From contig JAOPYQ010000026.1 in NCBI GenBank assembly GCA_025964555.1, forward strand, positions 62,001 through 126,000: DNA of 64,000 bases. Reading direction: 5' to 3'. Positions within the stretch are counted from its first letter, which is position 1, and each line of letters opens with the position of its first letter. This document shows positions 29,714 through 41,400 of this stretch, piece by piece. The notes beneath the pieces are model-generated. The model was not told the origin of the DNA and made no database searches. It saw only the letters and a program-made list of their open reading frames with translations. A program made the position numbers and the translations under genes. The stretch comes from Thermoleophilia bacterium (GTDB taxonomy: Bacteria > Actinomycetota > Thermoleophilia > Gaiellales > SKUG01).

Positions 29714-29790
29714 GAGCGAGCGCCATCGAGCTCGCTCGAATGGCCGAGTGACGACGAAGTCGCCGTCGCGAAGCGACGAACGACTTCTAG
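29702..29790. repeat. Diverged copy of the 83-base palindromic repeat
   Basis: It begins with the D-D-F-stop codons of the preceding gene, as at 27677, and contains GGAGCGAG, the CGAGCTCGCTCG stem, GACGAAGTCG and a closing CGACTTCTAG at 29781-29790. GGCCAT and ATGGCC show compensatory changes relative to the GGTCAT/ATGACC of the other copies, so the stem is preserved. Confidence 0.75.
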
Positions 29791-30200
29791 AAGACGGAGC
29801 TCTTCACGACGAAGATCTGCATGAGCATGCCGATCGTCACCCCGATGAGCACGATGATGAACGACGCCTTGGCGATACGCGCGGGCGCGCCGTCTCCGAG
29901 CGATCCGAAGATCGTGAACAGCACGGCGACGAAACCCAGCAGCAGCGGCTTGTAGAAGATCGCGCCGAAGCCGAGCACGGCTCCGATGCCTGCGAGCATG
30001 CCGGCCCACAGCTGCCCGGCAGTCTCCTCGCCGACGACCTGGAAGCGCTCGGGCTCGGCGTACGGGTCACCGATCGGCGCGCGCTCGCGGCGGCGGAATC
30101 CCAGCCCGGCCCGCTCCTCGTACTGGAGGGCCTCGAGCGCACGGTCAGTGCGCTGGGCGGGGGACTCGGGCGAATCGGGAAATGTGGAGTCATGCGACAT
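29787..30200 (-). CDS. Small membrane protein with three helices
   Basis: The 137-residue protein has a charged cytoplasmic N-terminus (about 55 residues) and three hydrophobic segments: AGMLAGIGAVLGFGAIF, LLLGFVAVLFTIFGSL and ASFIIVLIGVTIGMLMQIFVV. No motif names a function. The ATG at 30200 is the only good start in frame. It is divergent from tRNA-Glu, and its stop lies in the palindromic repeat. Confidence 0.75.
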   Translation of the reverse strand: MSHDSTFPDSPESPAQRTDRALEALQYEERAGLGFRRRERAPIGDPYAEPERFQVVGEETAGQLWAGMLAGIGAVLGFGAIFYKPLLLGFVAVLFTIFGSLGDGAPARIAKASFIIVLIGVTIGMLMQIFVVKSSVF

Positions 30201-30279
30201 GCGGGCATTCTGTCGTGTCGCGCGGACAAGGGCAACGTGTTGCGTCGATTGCGCCGAACCGGTACCATTCTCCGGGCCT

Positions 30280-30352
30280 GCTCCGTTCGTCTAGTGGCCT
30301 AGGACGCCGCCCTCTCACGGCGGTAGCACGGGTTCAAATCCCGTACGGAGTA
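30280..30352 (+). tRNA. tRNA-Glu (anticodon CUC)
   Basis: The cloverleaf is complete. Acceptor GCTCCGT (30280-30286) pairs with ACGGAGT (30345-30351) with a terminal G-T pair, and the discriminator is A. The anticodon stem CCGCC/GGCGG encloses CTCTCAC, giving anticodon CUC (codon GAG). The T loop is TTCAAAT. No CCA is encoded. Its 3' end is a likely attachment site for the integrase next to it. Confidence 0.95.
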
Positions 30353-30359
30353 CCTGGTA

Positions 30360-30407
30360 AAACGCCTGCGCATCGCTGGATTTACGGTCCACGATGCGCA
30401 GGCGTTT
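30360..30407 (+). terminator. Perfect 16-bp hairpin between tRNA-Glu and integrase
   Basis: AAACGCCTGCGCATCG (30360-30375) pairs perfectly with CGATGCGCAGGCGTTT (30392-30407) around a 16-base loop. It starts 7 bases after the tRNA. It fits a terminator of the tRNA transcript, and its position also fits a recombinase-related structure at the element end. Confidence 0.75.
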
Positions 30408-30480
30408 CGCGTTCCCCCTTGGAAGAGTTCCAGAATGGTTCCAAGCTGGAGTGGTCGTCCCACCGACGGGAGATCCCCCC

Positions 30481-31683
30481 ATGAGCCCCATTGTCGAGCG
30501 CACGTACCCCAACGGAACCGTCACCTACGGCATCCGCTGGACGGACGAGAACGGCATCGATCGCAAGCGATCCTCGAAGAAGTGGACCAAGACCCAGGCC
30601 AAGGCCGCGCTGGCAGAGGTCGAGGACAAGCTGGACGCCGGCGTCGCAACTCGAGTCGACCTCACCGTGGGCGGTCTGTTCGAGCAGTGGCACAAGCACC
30701 ATGCGATGCTCGCCTGCACGCCCGTGTGGCAGCAGGATTCGAGGACGCAGTTCAAGCTGCGGATCGAACCCATGATCGGTCACCGCACGATCGACACGGT
30801 CAGGCGCTCGCACATCACGGCGATGATGGCGCAGATGCAGGAGGTCATGCGCGCGAAGGATCCCGGCAACCCTTACGCGGGGCACGCGACCATCAACAAG
30901 ACGCTGACCGTGATGAAGAGCATGTTCAAGTACGCGATCAACGAGAGCCTCATCGCCAGGAGCCCCGTGCACGGCGTCCCGGAACTCGAGGAACAGCCTG
31001 AGGAGCAGCGCACCGCCTGGCCGCTCGAGGCGATCGAGATGATCGCGCTCGCGGCCAAGCACCTGCCTGATCGACTCCCCGAGTTCCAGCGGGGCCAGCA
31101 GGCCGAGTGGATAGGCGAACGCGACTACACGATCATCATGCTCGCGGCGCTCACCGGTCTCCGTCAGTCCGAACTCCTCGGGCTGCGATGGAGCGACATC
31201 GACGACGGATGGATCCACCTCACACACAAGCTATGTCGCCGCACGCTCACCAGGCGAGTGCCGAAGTCCAACCGAGGCAAGCGTCGCGTGCCGCTGCTCG
31301 GTGACGCGCCGCGCATCCTCGCCGAGTGGCGCACGATCGGTGCGCATCCCGAGATCGTCTTCCCGAACCAGGCGAGCGACGGCTTTCAGCGGGCGGAGCA
31401 CTTCTATAACAAGGTCTGGCTTAAGGCACGAGACGTCGCTGGCAGCGTCAATTTGCGCACTGGCATCTGGGACTGTGCACGGATGAAGTTCCACGAACTG
31501 CGCCACACGTTCTTCAGCCTCACCCTCTCGGCGGGTCGACATCTGTGGGAGGTCGCCAAGTGGGGCGGCGACCATCCCGACACCGTCGAGCGGTACTACG
31601 GCCACTACATTCCGGATTCGCTCGGAGACACGAGCCGTCTTGATCGCGCACTGACTATCCCGGTGACTCGGAACCCCTCATGA
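30481..31683 (+). CDS. Tyrosine recombinase (phage/ICE-type integrase)
   Basis: The 400-residue protein has an N-terminal AP2-like DNA-binding region (YGIRWTDENGIDRKRSSKKW), a SAM-like core-binding domain and a C-terminal catalytic domain. R228 (TGLRQSELLGL), H338-x-x-R341 (HELRH), H365 (GDHPDTVERYYGH) and the Y372/Y373 pair give the expected R-K-H-R-H-Y set. Such integrases insert phages or conjugative elements at tRNA 3' ends, and tRNA-Glu lies 128 bases upstream. GGGAGA lies 9 bases before ATG 30481. The sequence to its right looks acquired. Confidence 0.93.
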   Translation: MSPIVERTYPNGTVTYGIRWTDENGIDRKRSSKKWTKTQAKAALAEVEDKLDAGVATRVDLTVGGLFEQWHKHHAMLACTPVWQQDSRTQFKLRIEPMIGHRTIDTVRRSHITAMMAQMQEVMRAKDPGNPYAGHATINKTLTVMKSMFKYAINESLIARSPVHGVPELEEQPEEQRTAWPLEAIEMIALAAKHLPDRLPEFQRGQQAEWIGERDYTIIMLAALTGLRQSELLGLRWSDIDDGWIHLTHKLCRRTLTRRVPKSNRGKRRVPLLGDAPRILAEWRTIGAHPEIVFPNQASDGFQRAEHFYNKVWLKARDVAGSVNLRTGIWDCARMKFHELRHTFFSLTLSAGRHLWEVAKWGGDHPDTVERYYGHYIPDSLGDTSRLDRALTIPVTRNPS

Positions 31684-31800
31684 CCTGTGAATCCCGCCGC
31701 CTCTCGTCGGTAATGACGTTGAGACCGCGAACAGCCACGTTGGCGATCAAGGCGTTCCCGAAATCCGGACCGCGAAGCTCACGCGCACCGCGTCACCCGA

Positions 31801-31992
31801 AGCAAGCCGCCTCGCGATCAGGAAAAAAATGGGCGGCACTACAAGCGTCGCTGGGCCGTCGAACGCCTCTTCTCATGGCTCGCCCCTTGGCGGCGGCTCG
31901 CAACCCGATACGAACGTCGAGCCGAGCACTACTGGCAATGGCTCTGCCTCGGCATCGGCCTCATCTACACCCGACGCAGGTTTTGGCCATGA
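31801..31992 (+). pseudogene. C-terminal fragment of IS5-type transposase
   Basis: Read from 31837, the frame gives HYKRRWAVERLFSWL, then PWRRLATRYER and a final WLCLGIGLIYTRRRFWP before TGA at 31990. This is the C-terminal end, including the ERLFSWL glutamate region, of an IS5-group DDE transposase. No start, catalytic aspartates or inverted repeats are visible upstream, so only a remnant remains. The region 31684-32085 holds no other gene. Confidence 0.7.
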
Positions 31993-32085
31993 CCTCTAGC
32001 CGGATCACGTCGACCCAGGTCATGCAACCAAGCCGATACTAAGCGCGAAGATCAGGCAGAGCGAACCACGTGGATTGGCGAGACG

Positions 32086-33345
32086 ATGTCCGATTCGACG
32101 CAGCAACTGGCCCCGGAAGACATCGCGCGTAGGGTCAAATGGAAAAAGATGATTCTCGCTACTCCCGAGCTCGCCTCAGCGGCCGGGGTACTGTTCCTGC
32201 TGTCCGTGGTTCTCGTCGTGCTCTTCGACGTTGGCGGTGCCGCGTGGTTCACCGGCCTGCTGGCGAGCTTGATCTCAGCGCTGCTTCTGGCCGGGATCCT
32301 GTTCAAGGCCCAAGAGCTGCTCAAGAAGGAGCTGGTCGCTTCCTACAACCGTCAGCTTGAGCTGCAGAAGCAGATTCGAGCGGAGTTAGAGGAGGAGCGA
32401 CGAGAGAACGCGCGACAGCGTGAGTGGATAGAGAAGACATTCAACGCCGCCCTGCGCCCGGACGCGGCGCAGCACTCAGCTCGTCCCCGCGAGCCATCCA
32501 CCGACGCCGAGTCGAGCCCCGAATCCTTCGGCGAGACAGATGACGACCCTCCCGATGCTCCGCTAGAGATCATCACTCCACTGGAAGCCTGGTGGTATCA
32601 ACACCGTCGTCTGATCGGGCGGGCCCTTCGACTGACACTGTTCGTATTGTCGTTCGTCCTTGTCGTGGGCTGGGTGCTGCAGTGGAACGCCGAAGGACGC
32701 CCGCTTCCGTCGCTACCAGCGATGCCTTCGCCATCTTGGCCACAGCTTCAGAATTCACCCGATGGTGGCCATGAACGCGAAGCTCGTCCGATCGAACGTC
32801 CGCATGAACGCGAGCGCGACGGTGACGACGCCCCGAACGGCGCCAACGAACCCGACGATCAGAACGCGGCGTTCGAGGAGAACGCGCTCCCAAACCGAAA
32901 TCAGAATTCAGGGCAGGTCGCTATGCCACGCGGCGCTACGGCTTCCCCCCCTGCCGGTAAGCGCTCGGCGCTCCACCACCCGTCGCCGGCACGAATTCAG
33001 GCATTTCGGCGTCTGCGAGCATTGAACCGCGTGATGCATATCGACGGCGGCTGCCACGCCATTCCCAGCATCCACACCACGGCGATCGCGCGAGAACAGT
33101 GCCGAGACCGCGGCAAGTTGATGACGGTATATGCCTTCCGAACCCCCGCCGCCGCCGCGCACTACTACGAAATGGCTCGCGTTCGGCCGAGCCTCCGGAC
33201 GTGGGATTGCCATTCCATGCAGCACATCGGGGACGGTTACGGATTCACTTACGGCTGGCGCTCCTACAGCCTCGAAGGCCGACTGCTGATCACGAACGCG
33301 CGGGGATCGGCTTGGATGTGGAACTCGCTCGTACTTGAGTGCTGA
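32086..33345 (+). CDS. Membrane protein with coiled coil and extracellular C-terminal domain
   Basis: The 419-residue protein has two close N-terminal helices (about 30-48 and 53-72), a charged helix with KAQELLKKEL and ELEEERRENARQREW, and an acidic linker. A third helix lies at about 185-205. A long Asn/Glu/Pro-rich spacer leads to a folded C-terminal domain (about 300-419) with CHAIPSIHT, DRGKLMTVYAF and MWNSLVLEC; two or three cysteines suggest disulfides. I do not recognise the domain. It stands alone between the IS remnant and the secreted protein at 33595. Confidence 0.7.
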   Translation: MSDSTQQLAPEDIARRVKWKKMILATPELASAAGVLFLLSVVLVVLFDVGGAAWFTGLLASLISALLLAGILFKAQELLKKELVASYNRQLELQKQIRAELEEERRENARQREWIEKTFNAALRPDAAQHSARPREPSTDAESSPESFGETDDDPPDAPLEIITPLEAWWYQHRRLIGRALRLTLFVLSFVLVVGWVLQWNAEGRPLPSLPAMPSPSWPQLQNSPDGGHEREARPIERPHERERDGDDAPNGANEPDDQNAAFEENALPNRNQNSGQVAMPRGATASPPAGKRSALHHPSPARIQAFRRLRALNRVMHIDGGCHAIPSIHTTAIAREQCRDRGKLMTVYAFRTPAAAAHYYEMARVRPSLRTWDCHSMQHIGDGYGFTYGWRSYSLEGRLLITNARGSAWMWNSLVLEC

Positions 33346-33594
33346 GGAACGGCCGAGCCCGAACTTCACGCTCTGCGGCCGCCGGAGCTTCCTCGATCAG
33401 CCTGATGACGTGTTCCGCATCAATGGTCGGCTCACCTGCGCGTGGACCGTCGCGCCAGTGACGTTCCCTGCGCCGAACCCGACAGGTTCCTGTACCGCTA
33501 GGCCCATGCTCTGAGAGGAGTCGCCGAATCGTGCGAGCGAGGCAGCGCAAATGTCCGCGACGCTGCCTGCGTCCGAGCGTAGAGAGTCCCCGGG

Positions 33595-35343
33595 CTACCG
33601 AACGACGACGACATGCTCGCAGTCCAACGCACGATCGCCTGCGTCCATTCTCACGACGTCGGGAGAACCGCCGCTCGGACGGCGAGAGTCGCTGCAACGA
33701 ACAATGTCGCCGCCGAAGCCGTCAATCGCATTGAGAACGTCACGTCGCACGCCGTAACTGCCTATCAGGACATCCCGACCTGGCCCGCCCACAAGCTTCA
33801 CCGCTGCTGAAGGTCGGGCGCGCAAGATGTCGTTACCTGCACCGCCGTTCGCCACCATGAAGCCGCCCGCTGGGCCATCCACGACGTCATTTCCCGCGCC
33901 GGTGGAAACCACGCTATTTCCTCGCCCAAGGAGGTTGACGACGTCCCGACCACCTCCAGTGGAGACTGCGTCGTTCCCGCCGAGCGATCGAACGAGATCG
34001 CAGCCGGTCGTTCCACTAAAGCGATCCGATCCTGGGCCGAGCAACGTCAGGTTTCCATATCTACCTGCGAGGTCGGCGCCTGCCCGGGCCGATCCCCTCA
34101 GCCGAATGACCCGCGTCTCCCTCGACGCAAGCGGGACCTTTTCATTGCTCACGTGGCGACAAGGATCCACCGCCTGCTGCGAAAGCAGGATATCGCCGTT
34201 GGGGGCTTCGTCTACTCGGACGGTCCGCTCGGCGCCGAACGCGCTCGCCTCGGTCCCGACCTGCATGGGAATCGTCACTCGACCTCCGGTGCCAAATGAT
34301 GAGTCGAGGGCTCCCGTCCGTGTCAGACGTGTCAGAGACACATCACCGACTCCCCAGCCACTGAGGATGGAACCATCTCGCCAGACTTTCAGGAGGCTGA
34401 GCCCGCCCGCTCCCTTGGGAAGCACGGTGTACCCGGCGCCATCCCCGAACGAGCTGTCGATCCTTCCATCCGCCGTCAATTTCCAGACCGCAATCCGGCT
34501 TTGCGACGCGTCCGTCACGTTGCGGGCACTCCCCGCGACGACGATCGATCCGTCACCCAAAGGTGCGAGCACATATGCCCAGACATCGAAGCCTGGAATG
34601 CCCAGCAAGGAAGTTTGGTAGCTCCACGCCAACCCGCCAGAGGAGTCATATCGGCGCACCTCCGAAAGCCCGGTCACCGCGACACCATCGGCTAAAACGG
34701 CCACGCCATACCGGGAGTCCCGCAGCGGCACAGACGTGGACGGAATACTGAACTCGGTACCTGGACCAAGTTGGCCGTCAGCGAGGTCCCGGTACAGGGA
34801 TGGTTGCCGGTCACCCGGGCGGAGACCGGGCTCGAGCGTGCTTTGCCCCCAGTGATACAGCGAGCCGTCCGCACTGGCTTGAACGAATCCGAGTACTGAC
34901 TGGTTTGGCCAACGGCGAGAGACGACTTCCCCCGATCCGTCAATCGAGACTCGGGCGAGGTCGTACCCCCAAGGCAGAAACAGCGAGTTCGCCGATGCCT
35001 CGTGCGCATAGACGCCCGAGTTGAACGGCCTTGCGTAGTCACCAGCGTAGCTCGGTCGGCTCGTTTCGCGTGGTAATGCCACATATCCGACCGCAACGAC
35101 ATGACCATGGTCGTCAAGGCGAGACAGCGAATACCGGTCGTCGCTCGTTGGCCGCACTGCGACGACGGCTCCATTCGGAACCACAACAACGGAACCGGGC
35201 ACGGAAAGGGCTCCGCGATCACCGAAGCCGGGAAGCACCGAGCCTGAAGACGCGGCGACGGCAGACGCGGGAGAGAGCCACACGGTCGCCTGAAGCATGA
35301 CCGCCAGCAATGCGAATCGGGGACAGCCCAGCATGGCCCCCAT
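33595..35343 (-). CDS. Secreted delta-60/RTX-like repeat protein
   Basis: The 582-residue protein has a signal peptide (hydrophobic 8-30, cleavage after ASAVAA). Residues 35-400 are beta-propeller-like, with delta-60 motifs such as KLTADGRIDSSFG and RLTRTGALDSSFG. Residues 430-530 contain RTX-like calcium-binding repeats (GGNDAVSTGGGRDVV, GAGNDVVDG, GGAGNDIL, GGPGRDVLIG), degenerate compared with GGxGxDxUx. The end has two cysteines (IVRCSDSRR and DCEHVVVV), a tail I associate with Solirubrobacterales exoproteins. Probably an extracellular or wall-associated protein. Divergent from the giant gene at 35453. Confidence 0.85.
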   Translation of the reverse strand: MGAMLGCPRFALLAVMLQATVWLSPASAVAASSGSVLPGFGDRGALSVPGSVVVVPNGAVVAVRPTSDDRYSLSRLDDHGHVVAVGYVALPRETSRPSYAGDYARPFNSGVYAHEASANSLFLPWGYDLARVSIDGSGEVVSRRWPNQSVLGFVQASADGSLYHWGQSTLEPGLRPGDRQPSLYRDLADGQLGPGTEFSIPSTSVPLRDSRYGVAVLADGVAVTGLSEVRRYDSSGGLAWSYQTSLLGIPGFDVWAYVLAPLGDGSIVVAGSARNVTDASQSRIAVWKLTADGRIDSSFGDGAGYTVLPKGAGGLSLLKVWRDGSILSGWGVGDVSLTRLTRTGALDSSFGTGGRVTIPMQVGTEASAFGAERTVRVDEAPNGDILLSQQAVDPCRHVSNEKVPLASRETRVIRLRGSARAGADLAGRYGNLTLLGPGSDRFSGTTGCDLVRSLGGNDAVSTGGGRDVVNLLGRGNSVVSTGAGNDVVDGPAGGFMVANGGAGNDILRARPSAAVKLVGGPGRDVLIGSYGVRRDVLNAIDGFGGDIVRCSDSRRPSGGSPDVVRMDAGDRALDCEHVVVVR

Positions 35344-35452
35344 CGTAGCACCTGCTGAGCGCCGTAGGATTTTTCTGCACGGAGCGGGAATAGTTCGGCC
35401 GATGTGCAGATTGTTGTAAAGAGTCTACTTACACCTGTCGATATCGCTCGAC

Positions 35453-38400
35453 ATGCGCCCACCCTTTCGTACTAAGCATGCCCCTGAACTCGTTGTCGTC
35501 TTCGCGGTTCTGCTGGCAGCACTTCTCGGCATTGCGGCACCGGCGCACGCGGACGACATTCTGGGTCCAGTGACCACGTTCTCGTTGGGCAGCCAAGACG
35601 ATTTCGCACGCTCGCAGCCGATACTCAGCGACAAGATGACTACGAAGCTCGAGGAAGCGGGGGCCGATTCCGAGCGCTTCTTTCTCCAGTGGAACGTCAT
35701 TGCCGCTGGCTGCGGCGGCAAGAACATCGTGGAGCGCGCCGATCCGGAAAATGGCTGCTACAACTGGAGCGCACCTGATCGAGGGGTCCAAGCGGCGCTT
35801 GGAGGCGCGGAGCTTGGAAGGAAGGAAAAAACCCTTGTCATGTCGACCCGCGGGGTGCCGTGTTTCATCTACCGGGGTCCGGCCACAGGCGAGAACTGCG
35901 CAGCGGCCGATCCGTACTCATCCGTATGGGATCCCTATGTCGGCCCGCCGAATGACCGAACCAAGTTCAATGACGAGTTCATTGCATTCATGAAGGCGGC
36001 GATGATCCGCTACCGCGGGTCCGCACGCGGAGGCTCCCACCCATTTGTGGCGAACTGGACGATTTTCAACGAGCCCAATGGCGCGAAGTATTGGTACGAG
36101 GCGCCATTGGTTGGAGTTGCTCCAAACCAGACACGAGGCGCCAATACCACTCTCGCCAATCGCGCCTGCCACTACGGACAGCTGTACTCCGAGACAATCG
36201 GCGCACTGCAGGGGACGACGGCTCCAGATGGAAACAAGATCCTGACTGGAACCCATCGCATTGCACTGGGTCCCCTCACCCCGGGCTTGGTGCGTCCAGT
36301 TGGCCATGTGGACTATAACGCCGCGCTTAAGTATTTGAATCTTATGCTGGACCAGAAGTGCGTGACGACGTCGCGCGTTGACGCCGTGGCAATTAACGCT
36401 TATCCAGGAGACAACCACCCGTTCATCGGCGAAGACACCGTCGAGGTCTACCGATCAGGTCGTATCTCCATTGTGAACTTGGAAGAGTTTCGCCTAGGGA
36501 CGGGCTTGACCAAGGCCACGGGCCACGAGCTGAAGGAGAACTGCGAGCCGAATCCGTGCCGCCTAATTGGCTCTGACGATCTCACGCTGAAGGGCATCGA
36601 CAGCCTGGACGCCGACTTCGGCGTCACACGCGGCAAGCCCATCTGGATTCCCGAGGTGCGCTACCAACACGAGCCCTATAGCGCTTCTGGTGGTCTTGAT
36701 CGCTACCGAAAGGCTGAGCTCGGTCAAGCTACGTGGCTCCCTGCAGCGATCCATAAGGCGGCGCTCTACAACGTGACCTTCGTGTCGTGGTATCCGTTCT
36801 TTAGCGAAGACGACGGGGCGGGATTTGATGGAGCGGGGCTAAACGACCATGTCGTGAACGAAAACGCTCCGTACCAAACTCCGGATGAGAGCCAGGCTGG
36901 CAGGCGGAAGCCGTCATTCGTTGCCTTTCAAAGCCCGGTTTCGATCCGCGCGTTGCCGACGACCCGAAAGGCCGGTGGGCGCGACGCCCGCGTTTATGAG
37001 GTGGTTTCCTATTATCACGGCTCGACGCCAACCATCAGCACCACTGCATTGCCGGTAATCTCCACGGAGTGCAGCCACGCGGGGCAGAAGAGCAGCTGGG
37101 CTCTCCACAACTGGCGAGGGATTACAAACTCCCCGGGACTTGAGTACGACATCAATCCGTCGCCCGCACGAGGGACGATGCGACGGGCGTACATCTGGGG
37201 CGACGTCCTCGTCAAGGTGCCTTGGAACCAGCGATTCAAGCCGGGCATTACCGTCGACAAAAAGTACAAGCGAGCCTACAAGCAAGTACCTATGGAGAAG
37301 CAGAGCTTCTGCATGACTCAGCGGGTTCCAAAGGGTTCTGGCGTGGCCGCAGGCGCCGTACTCCACGTCCAAGGATTCACGCGCACCCTTTCCAAGGTGA
37401 GTTGCATACCGAAGCCCGCGAAGCCCGGGGAGCCTGCGGCGCCGTACAAATGCGATGCCTGGATGCCGACCCACTACCGGACTTATTATGCCGTCGCTGG
37501 CTCCCAGTCGACGGGAGCTGTCGGAGACTATCTCGACGACCCACGTGGTCGCGTGATCACACCAGGCCCCGATCGAGTTTGGCCTCGGCCTCCACTCAAT
37601 GCGTTGTTTGCCATGCCGTTTTCCATCTCGGCATCCGTGACCGACCCATCCGACGCCGACGATCAAGATGTTCTCAATCTATGGCAATCAGAGGCCCCAG
37701 TCGCCGCCGCAAGTTTCCACGGGGACGACGAGGTCTCGCTTTCAGTTGCTGAGGTCACGGGTGCGCAGTTCATTCATCCGGATGTCGTAGTTGACCCACC
37801 TGTGGAGCCTGAAGGTGAGGAACTCGGCCTGCCGGAGTCGACGCTTCCGTTCGTCTGGTACAACCCACGTCAGGCGGGCTCGTTCCGGGTCTCGTTGGAT
37901 GATCCAGCAGATTCGTGGACGGAAGCTCGCTTCTCCGAACTCACAACCAGCGGATGGTCCGATGCGGGCCACAACAACGGCCCAGATGATGAGCCAGGAT
38001 TCTACGCGTCGATCGATGACCAGGGTGTTGCCGAACAGACGTATTCGTTTGCAACGAATAGCGCGGCTCCGGAGCCGATCCTTGTCGATGCGCACGCAGA
38101 CGGTGATTGGGACACGACCTTGTCCTTGAGCGTCGAGCCCGATGACACCGCACCGACCGGAGGGTCGATCACCGCGCCGCGTTTCGAGAACGAGCCGGTC
38201 GTAGTGTCGGTCGCCCCTGGAACCGACGCCGATTCAGGCGTCGCGTCGTGGAGGCTCGAGCGAAGCGAACTGCGCTTCGACGGCGAGGTCGACGAGGGCA
38301 ACCCGTCGCGGGACCACCCGGCCCGTTGCTTGGAGCAGATCGCTGCTTGGCAACAGGTCGGACCTGAGCGCCTCACCGAATTCTCCGATACCCAGGTTGC

Positions 38401-41400
38401 GAATCACCGGTGCTACCAGTACCGATTGGTAGTCGTTGACAACGTCGGGAACGAAAGCGTCGTATCGGCTCCCACAACGATGGTCGACATGACAGCGCCC
38501 GATACCGGTGGCTTTACGGTTGCGACTCGTGATCGCTTCCTTGGTCAGTCGTGGGCGTTGCTTCGCTTCCAGCGCGGTTCCGATACAAATGGCGACCCTG
38601 CGGAGTTGGGTGTTGGAATCGCCCAGCGCCGAGTTTGGCGCCGGTCCACTGCGTTCAAGAGCGACCAGACGTGCGCGACGTCCGAGTGGTCGTCCTGGAC
38701 CTTGATCGTGCCAAACCTGACGAATGGCGACGATTCGTCGAACGGATGGCAGTACACCAATGCCGGATTGCTGGATGCAACCTGCTACCAGTACCGACTC
38801 GAGCAAGTCGATCGCACTGGAAATTCCTCCGACCCTGCTGGCGCTGGCTCTCACAATGGCCGGGAATTCCAGCAGCCGATCATGAAGGTGGATCTACAGC
38901 TTCCGCGGTTCAGTCCGGCCCTCTACGCGGTCTCGGCGAATGACCCTCGGGTGTCTGGTAGCGGCTTTGGAGTTGTGATCGTTCGGACGAACGCTGGAGC
39001 GGTGTCACTCGACTTGGATGAGGCTACGCCGTCAACGCTCTATGCGCGGTCGGGTATTCGGTCGGTGACGACCCCGTCCCTGCCGAGTCCGTTTCTGATG
39101 AATAACGCGCCCTCGCCTGATGCAGGAGCATGGGGTCCTGGCAGAACGTCGTGGGGGGAGGGTTCTTATCGGACGCGTTACGTGATTCCGGCTGGCACTA
39201 AGACGAACAGGTATGGGAATTCCGACGTTGTCGTTACGAGCTTCGCTGAGGTGGATGATACCTCGCCGGCAGGTTTTCACTATGTCAGAAACGGGTCGCA
39301 AGTTCGAGCCGAGATTGACAATGACAAGCCTACGAACCTTTACTTGGCCGTGTCACCCGAGGTGACTCAAGGAGGCCACCAACTCACTCACACCACTCCG
39401 CAAGACGCCTGGTTGTGGGACACCTGGATTGAGCGGAGGTACTCTCCCGGGACGTCGGCCACGGCCACCGCGTCGACGGCCGCATGTTCGGGTGCCTGGT
39501 CTGAATGGACCCGCATTGGAAATGACTCATCGGTTCCGATGTACGATCCCTGGGTTCCCGGCCGCGCCGAAGGCTGCTACGACTATCGCTTCGTAGCCAC
39601 GGACCGGCCAGGGAATCGCTCGGAGTACCAGATCGCGAAGCCGGTGTGGGATGACCGCACGTCGCCCACCGCGACGATAGATCCCGTACCGCAATGGGTC
39701 TCAACCGCTCGAGTCGACCTGCGAATCTCAGCGAGCGACATTGGCGCCGGCCTGTCCGTGGTACGAATCACAAAGCGCAAGGGAACGCCGTTCGGAGACG
39801 GGATCTGCATTGGCGGCACGTGGTCAATACTGACGCCCGATGCTGGACTGCATAAGCAGTTCGTCGCACCGGTCGCCATCAGTGACACGGCGCTGGTCGA
39901 CAACGCCTGCTACGAGTACCGCGTAGACGCCGTCGATCGCGCTGGAAACGCGAGCGAACCGATGTCGAGTGGCGTGGTGCAGACTGGCTTCACCGCTCCC
40001 GCTGCCACGTTGACGTTGTCGGCGGGAGCCAATCCCACGCGGCAAATGATCAGTGGCCGGTCGATCGTGGTCAATCCGAGCGCGGACGCTGGATCGTTCA
40101 ACGTGAACGTAGCACTACTCAGCACGCTGAACATCGCGAGCGTGACGTTCCCCTCAATACAAACGGTGGGGAACGGGTCATGGGCGCCCACGACCACGTC
40201 AACGACCAATCCGTACCGAGCCTCATATACGTGGACCGCAAACGCACCTCTGAACAAGACACAGACGGTCGCGTCGCGCACTAGATCTGGCCTCACCACC
40301 AATTCGACCTTCGATGTCACGGTCGACACCCAGGGTCCCACCGGGGGGAGTCTGTCCTACGCTGCACTGGGTGGGCCAACCCTGCGGGCGTCCGTGACGA
40401 TTGGCGCGGGGCTAGATGTAGGTACAGGCACCGTGACCAGAGTGCTGAATCGAGCGACGGCGACGATCTCGAACGGAACGTGCGGAGCGTTCGGTGCGCT
40501 CGTTGAAATCGCCAGAAACCCTGCGTCCCCGTACACGGATAACAGCATCCCTGCCGGCCGATGCGTTCGCTACTCGCTCGACCTGGTCGACGGGGTGCAG
40601 AACAAGACGACGATCCAACCAACAGCTGTGCTCGCCCCGAGCGGCGTCGGGGTTGACACCACCCCGCCAACTGCGTTCACCGCCACTGCGGATCTGGTGA
40701 CGCTTCCGGCAGTGACTGACGGCTCGGCTGCACCGATCTGCGCGACGATTCCTGCGATCGGGACAGATCCGCTCCGCGTCAATTGGAGCACGGCCACGGA
40801 TGCCCAGAGTGGCATCGCCAGCTACGACCTCACCCTCGACAACACAACTGTGTCCTCGTCGACGGCCAGCGCGACATTCACGACGTACATGCCCGCAGGC
40901 ACGGTCGTGGATGGCACTCACTCCCTGCGTGTCATTGCGCGCAATGGGGGTGGTCTCACGACGACTGCGACTCCGAATCCGATTACCGTCGTACGCGATC
41001 GGATGGCGCCCTCGGTAACGCTGATCGCGCCGACGGGCCCGATGGTGCGGACGCCCGTCGCCGTGCAATGGACAGCATCCGATGATCGCTGCTTCGCACG
41101 AGTTCAGATAGCAATCGACGGAATCGTGCAGACGACGACCACCGCAGCCAACTCGACACGTTCGCTGTCAGCAGGAGGCGGCTCGCATGTCATCTCTGTG
41201 ACGGCAATCGACTCCGCAGGTAATCGCACCTCCACGCAGCGCACGGTAGAGGTGGACACGGCACCCCCCAGTATCGGACCCGCGCGCTTTACCGCAGCGT
41301 CCGGCGCGGACCTACAGCATGTGATCGGCTCTACGCTGTACTTCAACCCGAATGCGCCTGGCAGCGTCGATGTCGCGTTCGATGCCTCCGACGACACGGG

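Noticed and set aside
31680-32042. 120-codon frame after the integrase
   Set aside because: The transposase fragment lies in a different frame of the same stretch, so this frame is not coding.
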